Assembly (NCBI GenBank): GCA_016870865.1
Contig: VGAC01000018.1
Span: forward strand, 1-37,002
DNA: 37,002 nt
DNA from: Actinomycetota bacterium
Lineage (GTDB): Bacteria; Actinomycetota; Acidimicrobiia; Acidimicrobiales; Ilumatobacteraceae
Reading direction: 5' to 3'
Part shown: positions 17,402 to 24,546 of the stretch, one piece after another
Position numbering within the stretch: position 1 is the first letter of the stretch
How the letters are laid out: every line of letters begins with the position of its first letter
Notes under the pieces: generated by a model
What the model saw: only the letters and a program-made list of their open reading frames with translations
What the model was told of the DNA's origin: nothing
Databases searched by the model: none
Translations under genes and position numbers: made by a program

Positions 17402-18357
17402 TCGGGCTGACGCTTCTCTCTCCGTGGCTGCTGCTGCTGCTCATCCTGCCGTTGACCCTCATCGTCGTGACGGTTGTCGACGTCAGGCGCAAGCCGAAAC
17501 AGCGGGTGCGTTTTAGCTCGCTCGAACTGTTCGACGAACTTGCCGTGTCGCCATCGCGTCTGAAACAGGTCGTGCCGACGGGCCTCTTGGTCCTGGCGAT
17601 GTGCGCGGGTGCCGTGGCGGCGGCCCGCCCCGCCTACGAGCAAACCGACAAGACCGAAAAAGCCGTGGTCGTGTTGGCCATCGACGTGTCGCTGTCGATG
17701 AGTGCGACCGACGTGGCGCCGTCACGCATCGAGATCGCGAAGAAGTCGGCGATTCGCTTCGTCGACAACGCGCCTGCCGACACACTGATCGGGGTCGTGG
17801 CCTTCGACAGCGCCGCTCAGCAAATCATTTCTGCGACGGATAACCGCGATGCGGTGCGGCGCGTCATCTCGCGCCTTGAACCGGGCACCGGAACTGCGAT
17901 CGGCGAGGCGATCTTCGCCTCGCTCGACACGATCACCGCGGCAGCCGACGAGGCGGATGCGGAGAAAAGTGTGGGAACGATCATCCTTCTCTCCGACGGC
18001 ACCACGACGACGGGACGACCCGACAACGAGGCCGCGGCGGCGGCACAGGCAAGGGGAGTGAAGGTCAACACCATCGCTTTCGGAACCGCGGATGGAACGG
18101 TTGTCACACCCGATGGCCAAACCGTGCCGGTTCCGCCCGATGAGCAGGCCCTGCAGAACATCGCCGACATTGCGCGGGGGAATAGTTTTGCCGCGACAAC
18201 CGAAGACGCCCTCACGAAGATCTACGACTCGCTCGGCAGTGCCATCGTTCGCAAGACACTCATGAAGGAAGCGTCGGGGCTTTTTGCACTCGTTGCGGTG
18301 GTGCTGGTTTTCCTCGCGGCGGTCGTGTCCCAGCGATGGTTCCGCCGACTTCTCTAG
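17398..18357 (+). CDS. VWA-domain membrane protein (BatA-like)
   Basis: This 319-residue protein has an N-terminal BatA-type region with two membrane segments (LLSPWLLLLLILPLTLIVV at about 6-24 and VVPTGLLVLAMCAGAVAAAR at about 59-78). A von Willebrand A domain follows, with a complete MIDAS (AIDVSLSMS, a downstream Thr in GTGTAIGEAI, and LLSDGTTTTG). A last membrane segment lies near the C-terminus (SGLFALVAVVLVFLAAVV). The VWA domain therefore lies outside the cell if the topology follows BatA. It is the probable client or partner of the MoxR ATPase encoded two genes upstream. Its GTG start overlaps the DUF58 stop. Its TAG stop overlaps the stop of the convergent small gene in the palindrome CTAG. 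Confidence 0.87.
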   Translation: MIGLTLLSPWLLLLLILPLTLIVVTVVDVRRKPKQRVRFSSLELFDELAVSPSRLKQVVPTGLLVLAMCAGAVAAARPAYEQTDKTEKAVVVLAIDVSLSMSATDVAPSRIEIAKKSAIRFVDNAPADTLIGVVAFDSAAQQIISATDNRDAVRRVISRLEPGTGTAIGEAIFASLDTITAAADEADAEKSVGTIILLSDGTTTTGRPDNEAAAAAQARGVKVNTIAFGTADGTVVTPDGQTVPVPPDEQALQNIADIARGNSFAATTEDALTKIYDSLGSAIVRKTLMKEASGLFALVAVVLVFLAAVVSQRWFRRLL

Positions 18358-18650
18358 TCGGTGTCGATGATTGCCATTGCGGGATTGCTGACGGTGACCG
18401 CCGTCTTCGCCCCGAGCGCCGCGGCCGATGCTTCCATGTTCGGAATATCGACGAGGGCGGAGAGCACTGCGAGTTTTTCGTTCGAAACGCTTGGTTTGTC
18501 CTCACCAATCCACGTGCGTAGCTGTTGGTTCGACAACTCGACACGGCCGGAGCGAGCCATCGCCGCCGCGAACCATTCATGGGCGAGCGCCTTGGTGCTG
18601 CGGGTGAGGCATGCGGCCTTGGTGGCAGAAGGGGTGCCAAAATGTCGCAC
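18354..18650 (-). CDS. Small protein of unknown function (98 aa)
   Basis: I do not recognise this protein. It begins VRHFGTPSATKAACLTRSTK if GTG at 18650 is used and includes ALAHEWFAAAMARSGRVELS, then RTWIGEDKPSVSNEKLAVLS and a C-terminus NPAMAIIDTD. The amino acid mix and codon use look like real coding DNA up to about 18640. Further upstream the same frame is only the antisense of the methyltransferase. No signal peptide, membrane segment or clear domain is seen; two predicted helices are likely. The start overlaps the divergent methyltransferase start by 9 bp and has no ribosome site, so the true start could be the internal ATG near 18563. The stop shares CTAG with the VWA gene. Confidence 0.5.
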   Translation of the reverse strand: MRHFGTPSATKAACLTRSTKALAHEWFAAAMARSGRVELSNQQLRTWIGEDKPSVSNEKLAVLSALVDIPNMEASAAALGAKTAVTVSNPAMAIIDTD

Positions 18651-19871
18651 CGTATGCTCGGGGCGGTGAACACCGCGGTCGACGAGTTCTACGCCCGAGC
18701 CGGCCTCGTCCGCCACGCGGGGGCGATGGAGTTCTGGGAGGAATTGGCCCCGCGGTGCGGCGATTCCGTGGCCAGCGAGGTTGGCGAAATGTTGAAGCGA
18801 CGGGCCCGCGGCCGGTCGGCACCCGGCGATGTCGAGGTGTTCTGCCGTGACGCGGAGCGGCAACGGGCAACGATCGATGCTGCGGCGCCGCACACCCACG
18901 CTTGGCTCGGCATCCTCGCGGGAATTGACGACCTGCACGCTGCGATCGACCTCGGCTGTGGAGGCGGAGTCGCGTCGTGTTTTCTCGCCGCGATGAACCC
19001 GCAGGCACGCATCATCGGGGTCGATGTCAGCCCGGTTGCGATCGCAACCGCGCGCGACATGGCGGCCGACCTCGGACTTCGCAACGTCGAATTCGTTGCG
19101 GCCGATGTCGACGGTTTCGATGCGGGTCGCGAATTCGATCTCGTCATCTCGAGCGCGGTGTGGGCCGAGACCCTCGACTGGGTACACGCTGAACGCCGGT
19201 GGTCGGCGCTCAACGAACTGCCGCACCTTCTCGCACCCGGGGCGATGCACACACCCCTGGCTGCCACTGCCTCACGCCACCTGGTCGACGACGGTGTCTA
19301 CCTGTCGCTCGAACGTTGTCGTGACCTGGCGGGCCTCGCTGGGTGGGTCGGTGCCCAACAAAACGTGGGCCTCAACTTCGACACGACGATCAGTGACATG
19401 CTGACCATCGACGGCGTTCTCACCGGGCCGGAGCGGTTGCCACTCGTGGCCGCACACCGCAACACACTCCCCACCGGTGCGCAGGACCTCGTGCAATGGC
19501 GGTTGCGTGTCGGCGACGAACAATTCGACCAAGCGCTGATGGCCGAGATGGTGATGGCCTCCGGCAGCGGCACGTGGGAACTCCTCACGGGAACGCTGTT
19601 CGAAGCCAGCGAGGATGACGATGACTTTTCTGCAGCGCTTTTGCTGTTGCGACGTGGCGATGCGGCCAAGTTGTATTTCGCCACCACACGCGGCGTGCGG
19701 GAAGTTCTGGCATCGAGTCCCGACGGTGGGGCCGAGCAGTTCCGGCCGCTATACCGGCGCATGCGTGACCACCTCGGCCGGCGCCAGTCCGTCGTGTCGC
19801 ACCGCGCGGCGACCAACGACGATGTCCAAGTGGTCGTACCCCGAGCAATCGTGGGTCGCGGTGCGGGTTAG
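18642..19871 (+). CDS. Class I SAM-dependent methyltransferase
   Basis: This 409-residue protein has a Rossmann methyltransferase core at about residues 100-170. Motif I is AIDLGCGGGVASCFLAAMNP, the acidic end of strand 2 is IIGVDVSPVAIATARDMA, and strand 3/4 parts are VEFVAADVDGF and FDLVISSAVWAETLDW. About 95 residues precede the core (with AMEFWEELAPRCG and a helical KRRARGRSAPGDV region), and the C-terminal half beyond residue 210 does not resemble a domain I can name. ATG at 18642 is chosen for the GAAGGGG 7 nt upstream. It converges with prfC; the stop codons overlap. No substrate can be inferred, and the neighbours are unrelated. Confidence 0.75.
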   Translation: MSHRMLGAVNTAVDEFYARAGLVRHAGAMEFWEELAPRCGDSVASEVGEMLKRRARGRSAPGDVEVFCRDAERQRATIDAAAPHTHAWLGILAGIDDLHAAIDLGCGGGVASCFLAAMNPQARIIGVDVSPVAIATARDMAADLGLRNVEFVAADVDGFDAGREFDLVISSAVWAETLDWVHAERRWSALNELPHLLAPGAMHTPLAATASRHLVDDGVYLSLERCRDLAGLAGWVGAQQNVGLNFDTTISDMLTIDGVLTGPERLPLVAAHRNTLPTGAQDLVQWRLRVGDEQFDQALMAEMVMASGSGTWELLTGTLFEASEDDDDFSAALLLLRRGDAAKLYFATTRGVREVLASSPDGGAEQFRPLYRRMRDHLGRRQSVVSHRAATNDDVQVVVPRAIVGRGAG

Positions 19872-21457
19872 TTGCCCGCGAGGATCGGGGTCAAGGTCAG
19901 CTCGGGCTCGTCGGCCAGGAGGCGTTGTAGGCGAAATTTGTTCTCAAAGAGCGCGACGAGGGCTTCGTCGCTGCGCTTGAGGATGCGGATCCCGCCGATC
20001 GCCCGAAGGCGCGGGATGCTCGCCCTGTCGGTGATGCGGATCGCCTGGTACACCGTTGGACGCACCTCGATGGGCGCATTGAACTCGCCCGCGAGCCGGT
20101 GCGCGAACACCTCCAACTGCAGCGCGCCGACGGCTGCAAGAATCGGGTCGCCGTCGCCGAGGTCGGGGTCGCGCAGCACCTGCACCACGCCTTCCTCATC
20201 GAGTTGCGCCAAGCCCTTCCGGAATTGTTTGAACCGACCCGAGTCGAGCGGTCGTGCGGTGGCGAACACCTCGGGTTCGAAACGGGGAACACCGGGGTAT
20301 TCGACGATGTCACCCGCATAGAGGGTGTCGCCGATACGCAGGTCGTTGGCGTTGATGAGGCCGATGATGTCACCGGGAAACGCGACCTCGACGGTCTCAC
20401 GATCGCTACCGAAAGCGGTGGTGGCGTACTTGGTCGCAACGAGGCGTTTCGAGCGCATGCACGTGGCATCCATGCCGCGCTCGAACATCCCCGAACACAC
20501 GCGTGCGAAGGCGAGACGGTCACGGTGGTTGGGATCCATGTTTGCCTGGATCTTGAAAACGAACGCCGAGAACGCGGCGTCGAGCGGACGCTGACGCTCG
20601 TTCACCTCGACGCGCGGTTCGGGCGCCGGTGCCAGGTCGACAACGGCATCGAGCAACATGCGCACACCAAAGTTGGTGAGTGCCGAGCCGACAAAAACGG
20701 GTGTGGTGACACCGGCAAGGTATGACTCGATGTCGAGGTCGGCACCGATGGCATCGAGCAGGGAGCATCCGTCGAGGGCCACCATCCATGCCGCACCCTC
20801 GGCCGACGCGGCCTCGTTGGGCGAAACCACTTCCTCGGGCGACAGTTCGGCACCGTGGGCGGTGCGCAGGAACCGCACGAAGTCGCCCGTCCGACGGTCG
20901 ATCACACCCCGAAAGTCGCCGGGAATGCCGACGGGCCACGTGACGGGCGTCGGCTTCAGCCCGATTTTTTCCTCGACTTCGTCGAGCAACTCCAGCGGGT
21001 CGCGGCCGGGGCGGTCGTACTTGTTGAAGAAAGTGATGACTGGCAGGTTGCGCGAACGGCACACCTGGAACAACTTCAGGGTCTGGGCCTCGATGCCCTT
21101 GGCCGTGTCGAGCACCATCACCACCGAGTCGACCGCGGCGAGCACGCGGTAGGTGTCCTCGGAGAAGTCGCGGTGGCCGGGGGTGTCGAGGAGGTTGAAC
21201 GTGTGGCCGCGATAGGGGAACTGCAGAACCGCCGATGAAATGGAGATACCGCGCTGCTTTTCGAGTTCCATCCAGTCGGACGTCGCGGCGCGGCGTCCGG
21301 CGCGTGCCCGTACCGCGCCGGCCTCTTGTACCGCACCGGCGTACAGCAGGAACTTCTCGGTGAGTGTGGTCTTGCCGGCGTCGGGGTGCGAGATGATCGC
21401 AAAGGTTCGGCGCCGTGCCGCCTCGGCGGTGACGTCGGTGTGCGGCGGCTGGCTCAT
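19868..21457 (-). CDS. prfC: Peptide chain release factor 3 (RF3)
   Basis: This 529-residue translational GTPase recycles RF1/RF2 from the ribosome after termination. The GTP motifs are G1 SHPDAGKTTLTEKFL (about 23-37), G2 RGISISSAVLQF, G3 LLDTPGHRDFSEDTYR and G4 FFNKYDRPGRDP. The RF3-specific RARAGRRAATSDWMELEKQR and the C-terminal part (LQLEVFAHRLAGEFN, then FRLQRLLADEPELTLTPIL) are present. Length matches E. coli RF3 (529). ATG at 21457 gives a start at MSQPPHTD; a longer frame to 21511 is unlikely because it runs into the divergent gene. No ribosome site is seen, and a TAGCGT box lies 10 nt upstream. Confidence 0.96.
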   Translation of the reverse strand: MSQPPHTDVTAEAARRRTFAIISHPDAGKTTLTEKFLLYAGAVQEAGAVRARAGRRAATSDWMELEKQRGISISSAVLQFPYRGHTFNLLDTPGHRDFSEDTYRVLAAVDSVVMVLDTAKGIEAQTLKLFQVCRSRNLPVITFFNKYDRPGRDPLELLDEVEEKIGLKPTPVTWPVGIPGDFRGVIDRRTGDFVRFLRTAHGAELSPEEVVSPNEAASAEGAAWMVALDGCSLLDAIGADLDIESYLAGVTTPVFVGSALTNFGVRMLLDAVVDLAPAPEPRVEVNERQRPLDAAFSAFVFKIQANMDPNHRDRLAFARVCSGMFERGMDATCMRSKRLVATKYATTAFGSDRETVEVAFPGDIIGLINANDLRIGDTLYAGDIVEYPGVPRFEPEVFATARPLDSGRFKQFRKGLAQLDEEGVVQVLRDPDLGDGDPILAAVGALQLEVFAHRLAGEFNAPIEVRPTVYQAIRITDRASIPRLRAIGGIRILKRSDEALVALFENKFRLQRLLADEPELTLTPILAGN

Positions 21458-21467
21458 GGGAAACTGA

Positions 21468-21489
21468 ACGCTACCGACGGACCTAGTGT
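21468..21489. promoter_or_regulatory. Divergent TAnnnT boxes between prfC and the OYE gene
   Basis: The 41-bp gap between the two divergent starts contains TAGCGT on minus (plus coordinates 21468-21473, 10 nt before the prfC ATG) and TAGTGT on plus (21484-21489, 9 nt before the OYE ATG). Both would give very short or no leaders. There is no room for -35 elements outside the two coding starts. Confidence 0.35.
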
Positions 21490-21498
21490 GTCGCGGGG

Positions 21499-22590
21499 AT
21501 GAGCCAGACACTCAACGACGCAGCCTTCGAAACGGTGACCTTTTCGCACGGTCCGGCGATGCCGAACCGTCTGATGCTTGCACCGTTGACCAACCAACAA
21601 AGCCACATGGATGGGACGTTGTCGGATGCCGAGCACCGCTGGTTGGCGATGCGCGCGCTCGGCGGCTTCGGACTCACCATGACCTGTGCCGCATCGGTGC
21701 AGGCGGTGGGGGTGGGCTTCGCCGGCCAGTTGGGCGTGCATAACGACGCACATGTTGCGGGCCTCACCCGGTTGGCATGCGACATCAAGATGGCCCACAG
21801 TGTCGCGATCGTGCAGTTGCACCACGCGGGGAATCGTTCCCCACGTGAACTCATCGGAACCGATCCGTTGTGCCCGTCCGACGACCCCGAGACGGGGGCC
21901 CGGGCGATGACGAACGTCGAGGTCCACGAGATGATCGGTGCCTTCGTCGCGGCCGCGAAGCGCACGCAGATCGCCGGTTTCGACGGCGTCGAACTGCACG
22001 TCGCACACGGCTATCTGCTGTGCCAATTCCTGTCGTCGGAATTGAACAAGCGCACCGACGAGTTCGGTGGATCACTCGACAACCGCACACGGCCGCTCTT
22101 TGCGATCATCGACGGTATCCGACACGAGTGCGGTGACGATTTCCAGGTCGGCGTGCGGCTGTCACCCGAACGTTTCGGGATGAAACTCGCCGAAATCCGC
22201 GAGGTCTACTCACGGCTCGTCGCAACGGGCCAGGTCGACATGATCGACATGTCGTTGTGGGACTGTACAAAGAACGCCGTCGAAGAGGGGTGGACCGATC
22301 GACGCTTGATCGACGTCTTTGCCGAGATCGACCGTGGCAACGTTCGCCTCGCAGTCGCCGGAAAGTTGTACTCGGCCGCCGCGGTGCGCAGGGCCCTTGG
22401 TGCCGGAGCCGACATCGCGGTTGTCGGCCGTGCAGCGATCACGAACCACGACTTTCCCCGGATGATGCGCGACAATCCCGATTTTGCGATGCGGGAACTC
22501 CCCGTGCCCGCACGGACGCTGCGAGACGAAGGCCTGTCCGACACGTTCGTCGGCTACATGCGCAACTGGAAGGGTTTCGTCACCGACTGA
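21499..22590 (+). CDS. NADH:flavin oxidoreductase (Old Yellow Enzyme family)
   Basis: This 363-residue FMN TIM-barrel ene-reductase resembles 2,4-dienoyl-CoA reductase or xenobiotic reductases. Diagnostic parts are NRLMLAPLTNQQ, the active-site strand VQLHHAGNRSP, GFDGVELHVAHGYLLCQFLS with the flavin/substrate histidines, and ELNKRTDEFGGSLDNRTRP. The phosphate site follows in AVAGKLYSAAAVRRAL and GADIAVVGRAAI. It is a single-domain form without the C-terminal FAD/iron-sulfur part of dienoyl-CoA reductase. A short gap of 20 bp separates it from the TauD gene, so it may be the first gene of the long run that ends in the Dlt-like system, although a metabolic link is not evident. Confidence 0.9.
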   Translation: MSQTLNDAAFETVTFSHGPAMPNRLMLAPLTNQQSHMDGTLSDAEHRWLAMRALGGFGLTMTCAASVQAVGVGFAGQLGVHNDAHVAGLTRLACDIKMAHSVAIVQLHHAGNRSPRELIGTDPLCPSDDPETGARAMTNVEVHEMIGAFVAAAKRTQIAGFDGVELHVAHGYLLCQFLSSELNKRTDEFGGSLDNRTRPLFAIIDGIRHECGDDFQVGVRLSPERFGMKLAEIREVYSRLVATGQVDMIDMSLWDCTKNAVEEGWTDRRLIDVFAEIDRGNVRLAVAGKLYSAAAVRRALGAGADIAVVGRAAITNHDFPRMMRDNPDFAMRELPVPARTLRDEGLSDTFVGYMRNWKGFVTD

Positions 22591-22597
22591 CGAAGGG

Positions 22598-22603
22598 TAC
22601 GGT
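22598..22603 (+). promoter_or_regulatory. Putative -10 box before the TauD gene
   Basis: TACGGT lies 7 nt before GTG 22611. It would allow a leaderless transcript starting here in addition to read-through from the OYE gene. Confidence 0.3.
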
Positions 22604-22610
22604 TTCGGTC

Positions 22611-23450
22611 GTGGAGGTGCAGCGACTCACGGGCGTGTTCGGCGCCGAGGTCGATGTCGGCGATGTGCGTCGCCTCGACGACGGGGCTTTCGCCGAATTG
22701 CGTTCGGTCGTGTGCGAACACGAAGTCGTCGTCGTGCGGGGGCAGAGTCTCGACGTCACCGAACAAGTGGCCTTGTCGCGGCGCTTCGGGCCGGCCGGCC
22801 CGGTTCCGTTCATCGAGCCGAGCCCCGATCACCCCGAGGTCATCAAGGTCCTGAAAGAGGCCTCCGATGGTGCGGCGTTCAACTTCGGCGGAGCATGGCA
22901 CAGTGACTTCAGCTTCCAGTCCGAACCGCCGTCGTTCACGTTGCTCCACGCCATCGACATCCCACCCTACGGCGGCGACACCCTCTGGGCTTCGATGACG
23001 GCTGCCTGGAAACATCTCTCCGACGACCGACGTGCCGAGTTGTCGGCGATCACCGCCGTGCACACCGCACGCGATGCTTACTCCCGCAAGATGCAGCCGC
23101 TGCACTCGGGCTTGTCGGGCATGAACATCGTCTGCGACGACACAGCCAACGACACCGAAGTGCATCCGCTCGTCGTCACGCACCCCGAAACGGGCAGGCA
23201 GGCATTGTTCTTCAACCGTGCGTACGTGCGCGATCTGCTCGGTGTCGATGCCGTCCGCCTGCAGTCGCTGCTCGACTGGCTGCATGCACACACCACCGAT
23301 GCACGATTCACGCTGCGTCACCGTTGGTCGGTGGGTGACCTCGTCATTTGGGACAACCGTTCGACGCAGCACTACGCACTGAACGACTACGCGGGATTCC
23401 GCCGCGAACTGCACCGCACCACGGTTGCGGGCACCCGACCCACGGCCTGA
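22611..23450 (+). CDS. TauD/TfdA-family 2-oxoglutarate-dependent dioxygenase
   Basis: This 279-residue Fe(II)/2-oxoglutarate oxygenase would hydroxylate a small substrate with loss of CO2 from 2-oxoglutarate. The iron ligands are H97 and D99 in GGAWHSDFSF and the distal His in DNRSTQHYALNDY. The 2-oxoglutarate Arg is likely in FRRELHRTTV. IDIPPYGGDTLWASM and GRQALFFNRAYV are typical for the group that includes TauD, TfdA and AtsK. The start GTG 22611 is uncertain; another GTG lies two codons on, and the open frame upstream is antisense or out of context. It is followed after 5 bp by a sulfotransferase-like gene; AtsK-like members cleave sulfate esters, but a shared sulfur role is only a guess. 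Confidence 0.88.
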   Translation: MEVQRLTGVFGAEVDVGDVRRLDDGAFAELRSVVCEHEVVVVRGQSLDVTEQVALSRRFGPAGPVPFIEPSPDHPEVIKVLKEASDGAAFNFGGAWHSDFSFQSEPPSFTLLHAIDIPPYGGDTLWASMTAAWKHLSDDRRAELSAITAVHTARDAYSRKMQPLHSGLSGMNIVCDDTANDTEVHPLVVTHPETGRQALFFNRAYVRDLLGVDAVRLQSLLDWLHAHTTDARFTLRHRWSVGDLVIWDNRSTQHYALNDYAGFRRELHRTTVAGTRPTA

Positions 23451-23455
23451 CGTCG

Positions 23456-24313
23456 ATGTTCCTCGCAATTGCCAGCACGGGTCGTACTGCCACGTCGTAC
23501 ATCGCCGAGGCGCTGAACAAGGTGCCCGGCATTGCCGCCCTGCACGAGGGCCACCTCGGCAACGACGCGGGCCCCGACGTTCTGCCGATGGTCAATCTCG
23601 ACAACTTCCAGTGCTTCAAGAGCGCCTCGCGCGCCGCGGAAGTGGTTGCTGCCAAGCGCAGCACCGCGGTGCTCGATGTCGCACGCAGCGAACTCGGCGT
23701 TGCGCTGCTGGTCGACGTCGCCTATTACAACTCGGTTCTCTTGGATGAGATCCTGACGCAGGCACCCGATGCGCACGGTGCGATCATCATGCGTGACTGC
23801 GAGTCGTTCGTGCGTTCCGCGACGTGGTTCACCGGTACCGACCCGATGCCCGTGGGTTGGCCCGAGCCCGCAAAGGAACTCGATGCACGCGAACGCTTCA
23901 TCGGGATGGGTCGTCTGCGCCCCCACACGGGACCCGACGTCGATGCGTGGCCGGCATGGGGAGGAATCGAACGCAACATCTGGTTGTGGCGCACGACGAA
24001 CACCGTCCTCTGCGATGCACGGGAGCGCCATCCCGGTCGCGTGCACCACATCGACTTCGCAGACTTCACGAGAAATCCGACGGCGGTTCTCGCGTCGCTG
24101 TTGGCTACCATCGGCTGTCCCCTCGGTGAATCCGCAACCGGTGAACTCGAGCGGGCTCTCGTCGAGGCGCGTTCGCACCAAAATGAGAGGATGGGTGGAT
24201 ACCAGGCCGGTCCTGCCGACACCTGGACGGCCGGCCAGCGGCGTCTCCTTGCAGAGGCGCAGATGGCAATCGAGAGTCGAGTGGAGAGTCTGCGTGACCG
24301 AAGGGTTGGTTGA
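23456..24313 (+). CDS. Sulfotransferase-like P-loop protein
   Basis: This 285-residue protein opens with MFLAIASTGRTATSYIAEAL, a strand-loop-helix matching the 5'-phosphosulfate binding loop of sulfotransferases (SxxRTxT). The 3'-phosphate region may be AIIMRDCESFVRSATWF. Further parts are ERNIWLWRTTNTVLCDARER and a terminal IDFADFTRNPTAVLASLLATIG, the usual end of bacterial sulfotransferase-fold proteins. It could transfer sulfate from PAPS to a glycan, lipid or small molecule; no PAPS synthesis genes are in the window. ATG at 23456 is chosen because the frame upstream belongs to the TauD gene. Its end overlaps the carrier protein gene by 20 bp, placing it in the same transcript as the Dlt-like genes. 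Confidence 0.68.
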   Translation: MFLAIASTGRTATSYIAEALNKVPGIAALHEGHLGNDAGPDVLPMVNLDNFQCFKSASRAAEVVAAKRSTAVLDVARSELGVALLVDVAYYNSVLLDEILTQAPDAHGAIIMRDCESFVRSATWFTGTDPMPVGWPEPAKELDARERFIGMGRLRPHTGPDVDAWPAWGGIERNIWLWRTTNTVLCDARERHPGRVHHIDFADFTRNPTAVLASLLATIGCPLGESATGELERALVEARSHQNERMGGYQAGPADTWTAGQRRLLAEAQMAIESRVESLRDRRVG

Positions 24314-24542
24314 CGAGGTGGTGGCGATCGTCGAATCGGTGCTCGCCGCGCGTGGTGCCGGCGGTGTCACGGTCACGGTCGACTCGGGGATGGCCAACCC
24401 CCCCGCATGGGACTCCTTGGCCTTCGTCGAGATCTTCACCACGGTGTCCGAACGTCTGGGCCTCGACGTCAGTGACGACGATGCGATTCACTTCATGACG
24501 GTGCGCGAGATTGTCGACTTCGCGGTCGCCAATCGCCGCTGA
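24294..24542 (+). CDS. Acyl carrier protein (DltC-like)
   Basis: This 82-residue carrier protein would bear a phosphopantetheine arm on S41 in AWDSLAFVEIF, the DSL motif at the start of helix 2. It begins TEGLVDEVVAIVESVLAARG (helix 1) and ends in VREIVDFAVANRR (helix 4). Length matches DltC (about 78). GTG at 24294 has GGAGAG 5 nt upstream inside the end of the sulfotransferase gene. The ligase gene follows after 4 bp. In a Dlt-type system the ligase loads an activated amino acid on this thiol and the MBOAT takes it over. It is not marked as DltC by sequence alone; the context makes the case. Confidence 0.82.
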   Translation: MTEGLVDEVVAIVESVLAARGAGGVTVTVDSGMANPPAWDSLAFVEIFTTVSERLGLDVSDDDAIHFMTVREIVDFAVANRR

Positions 24543-24546
24543 GCCC

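Noticed and set aside
18651-19250. Upstream extension of the minus-strand small gene to 298 codons
   Set aside because: This part is antisense to the methyltransferase core motifs and reads as low-complexity; only the last 98 codons look coding.
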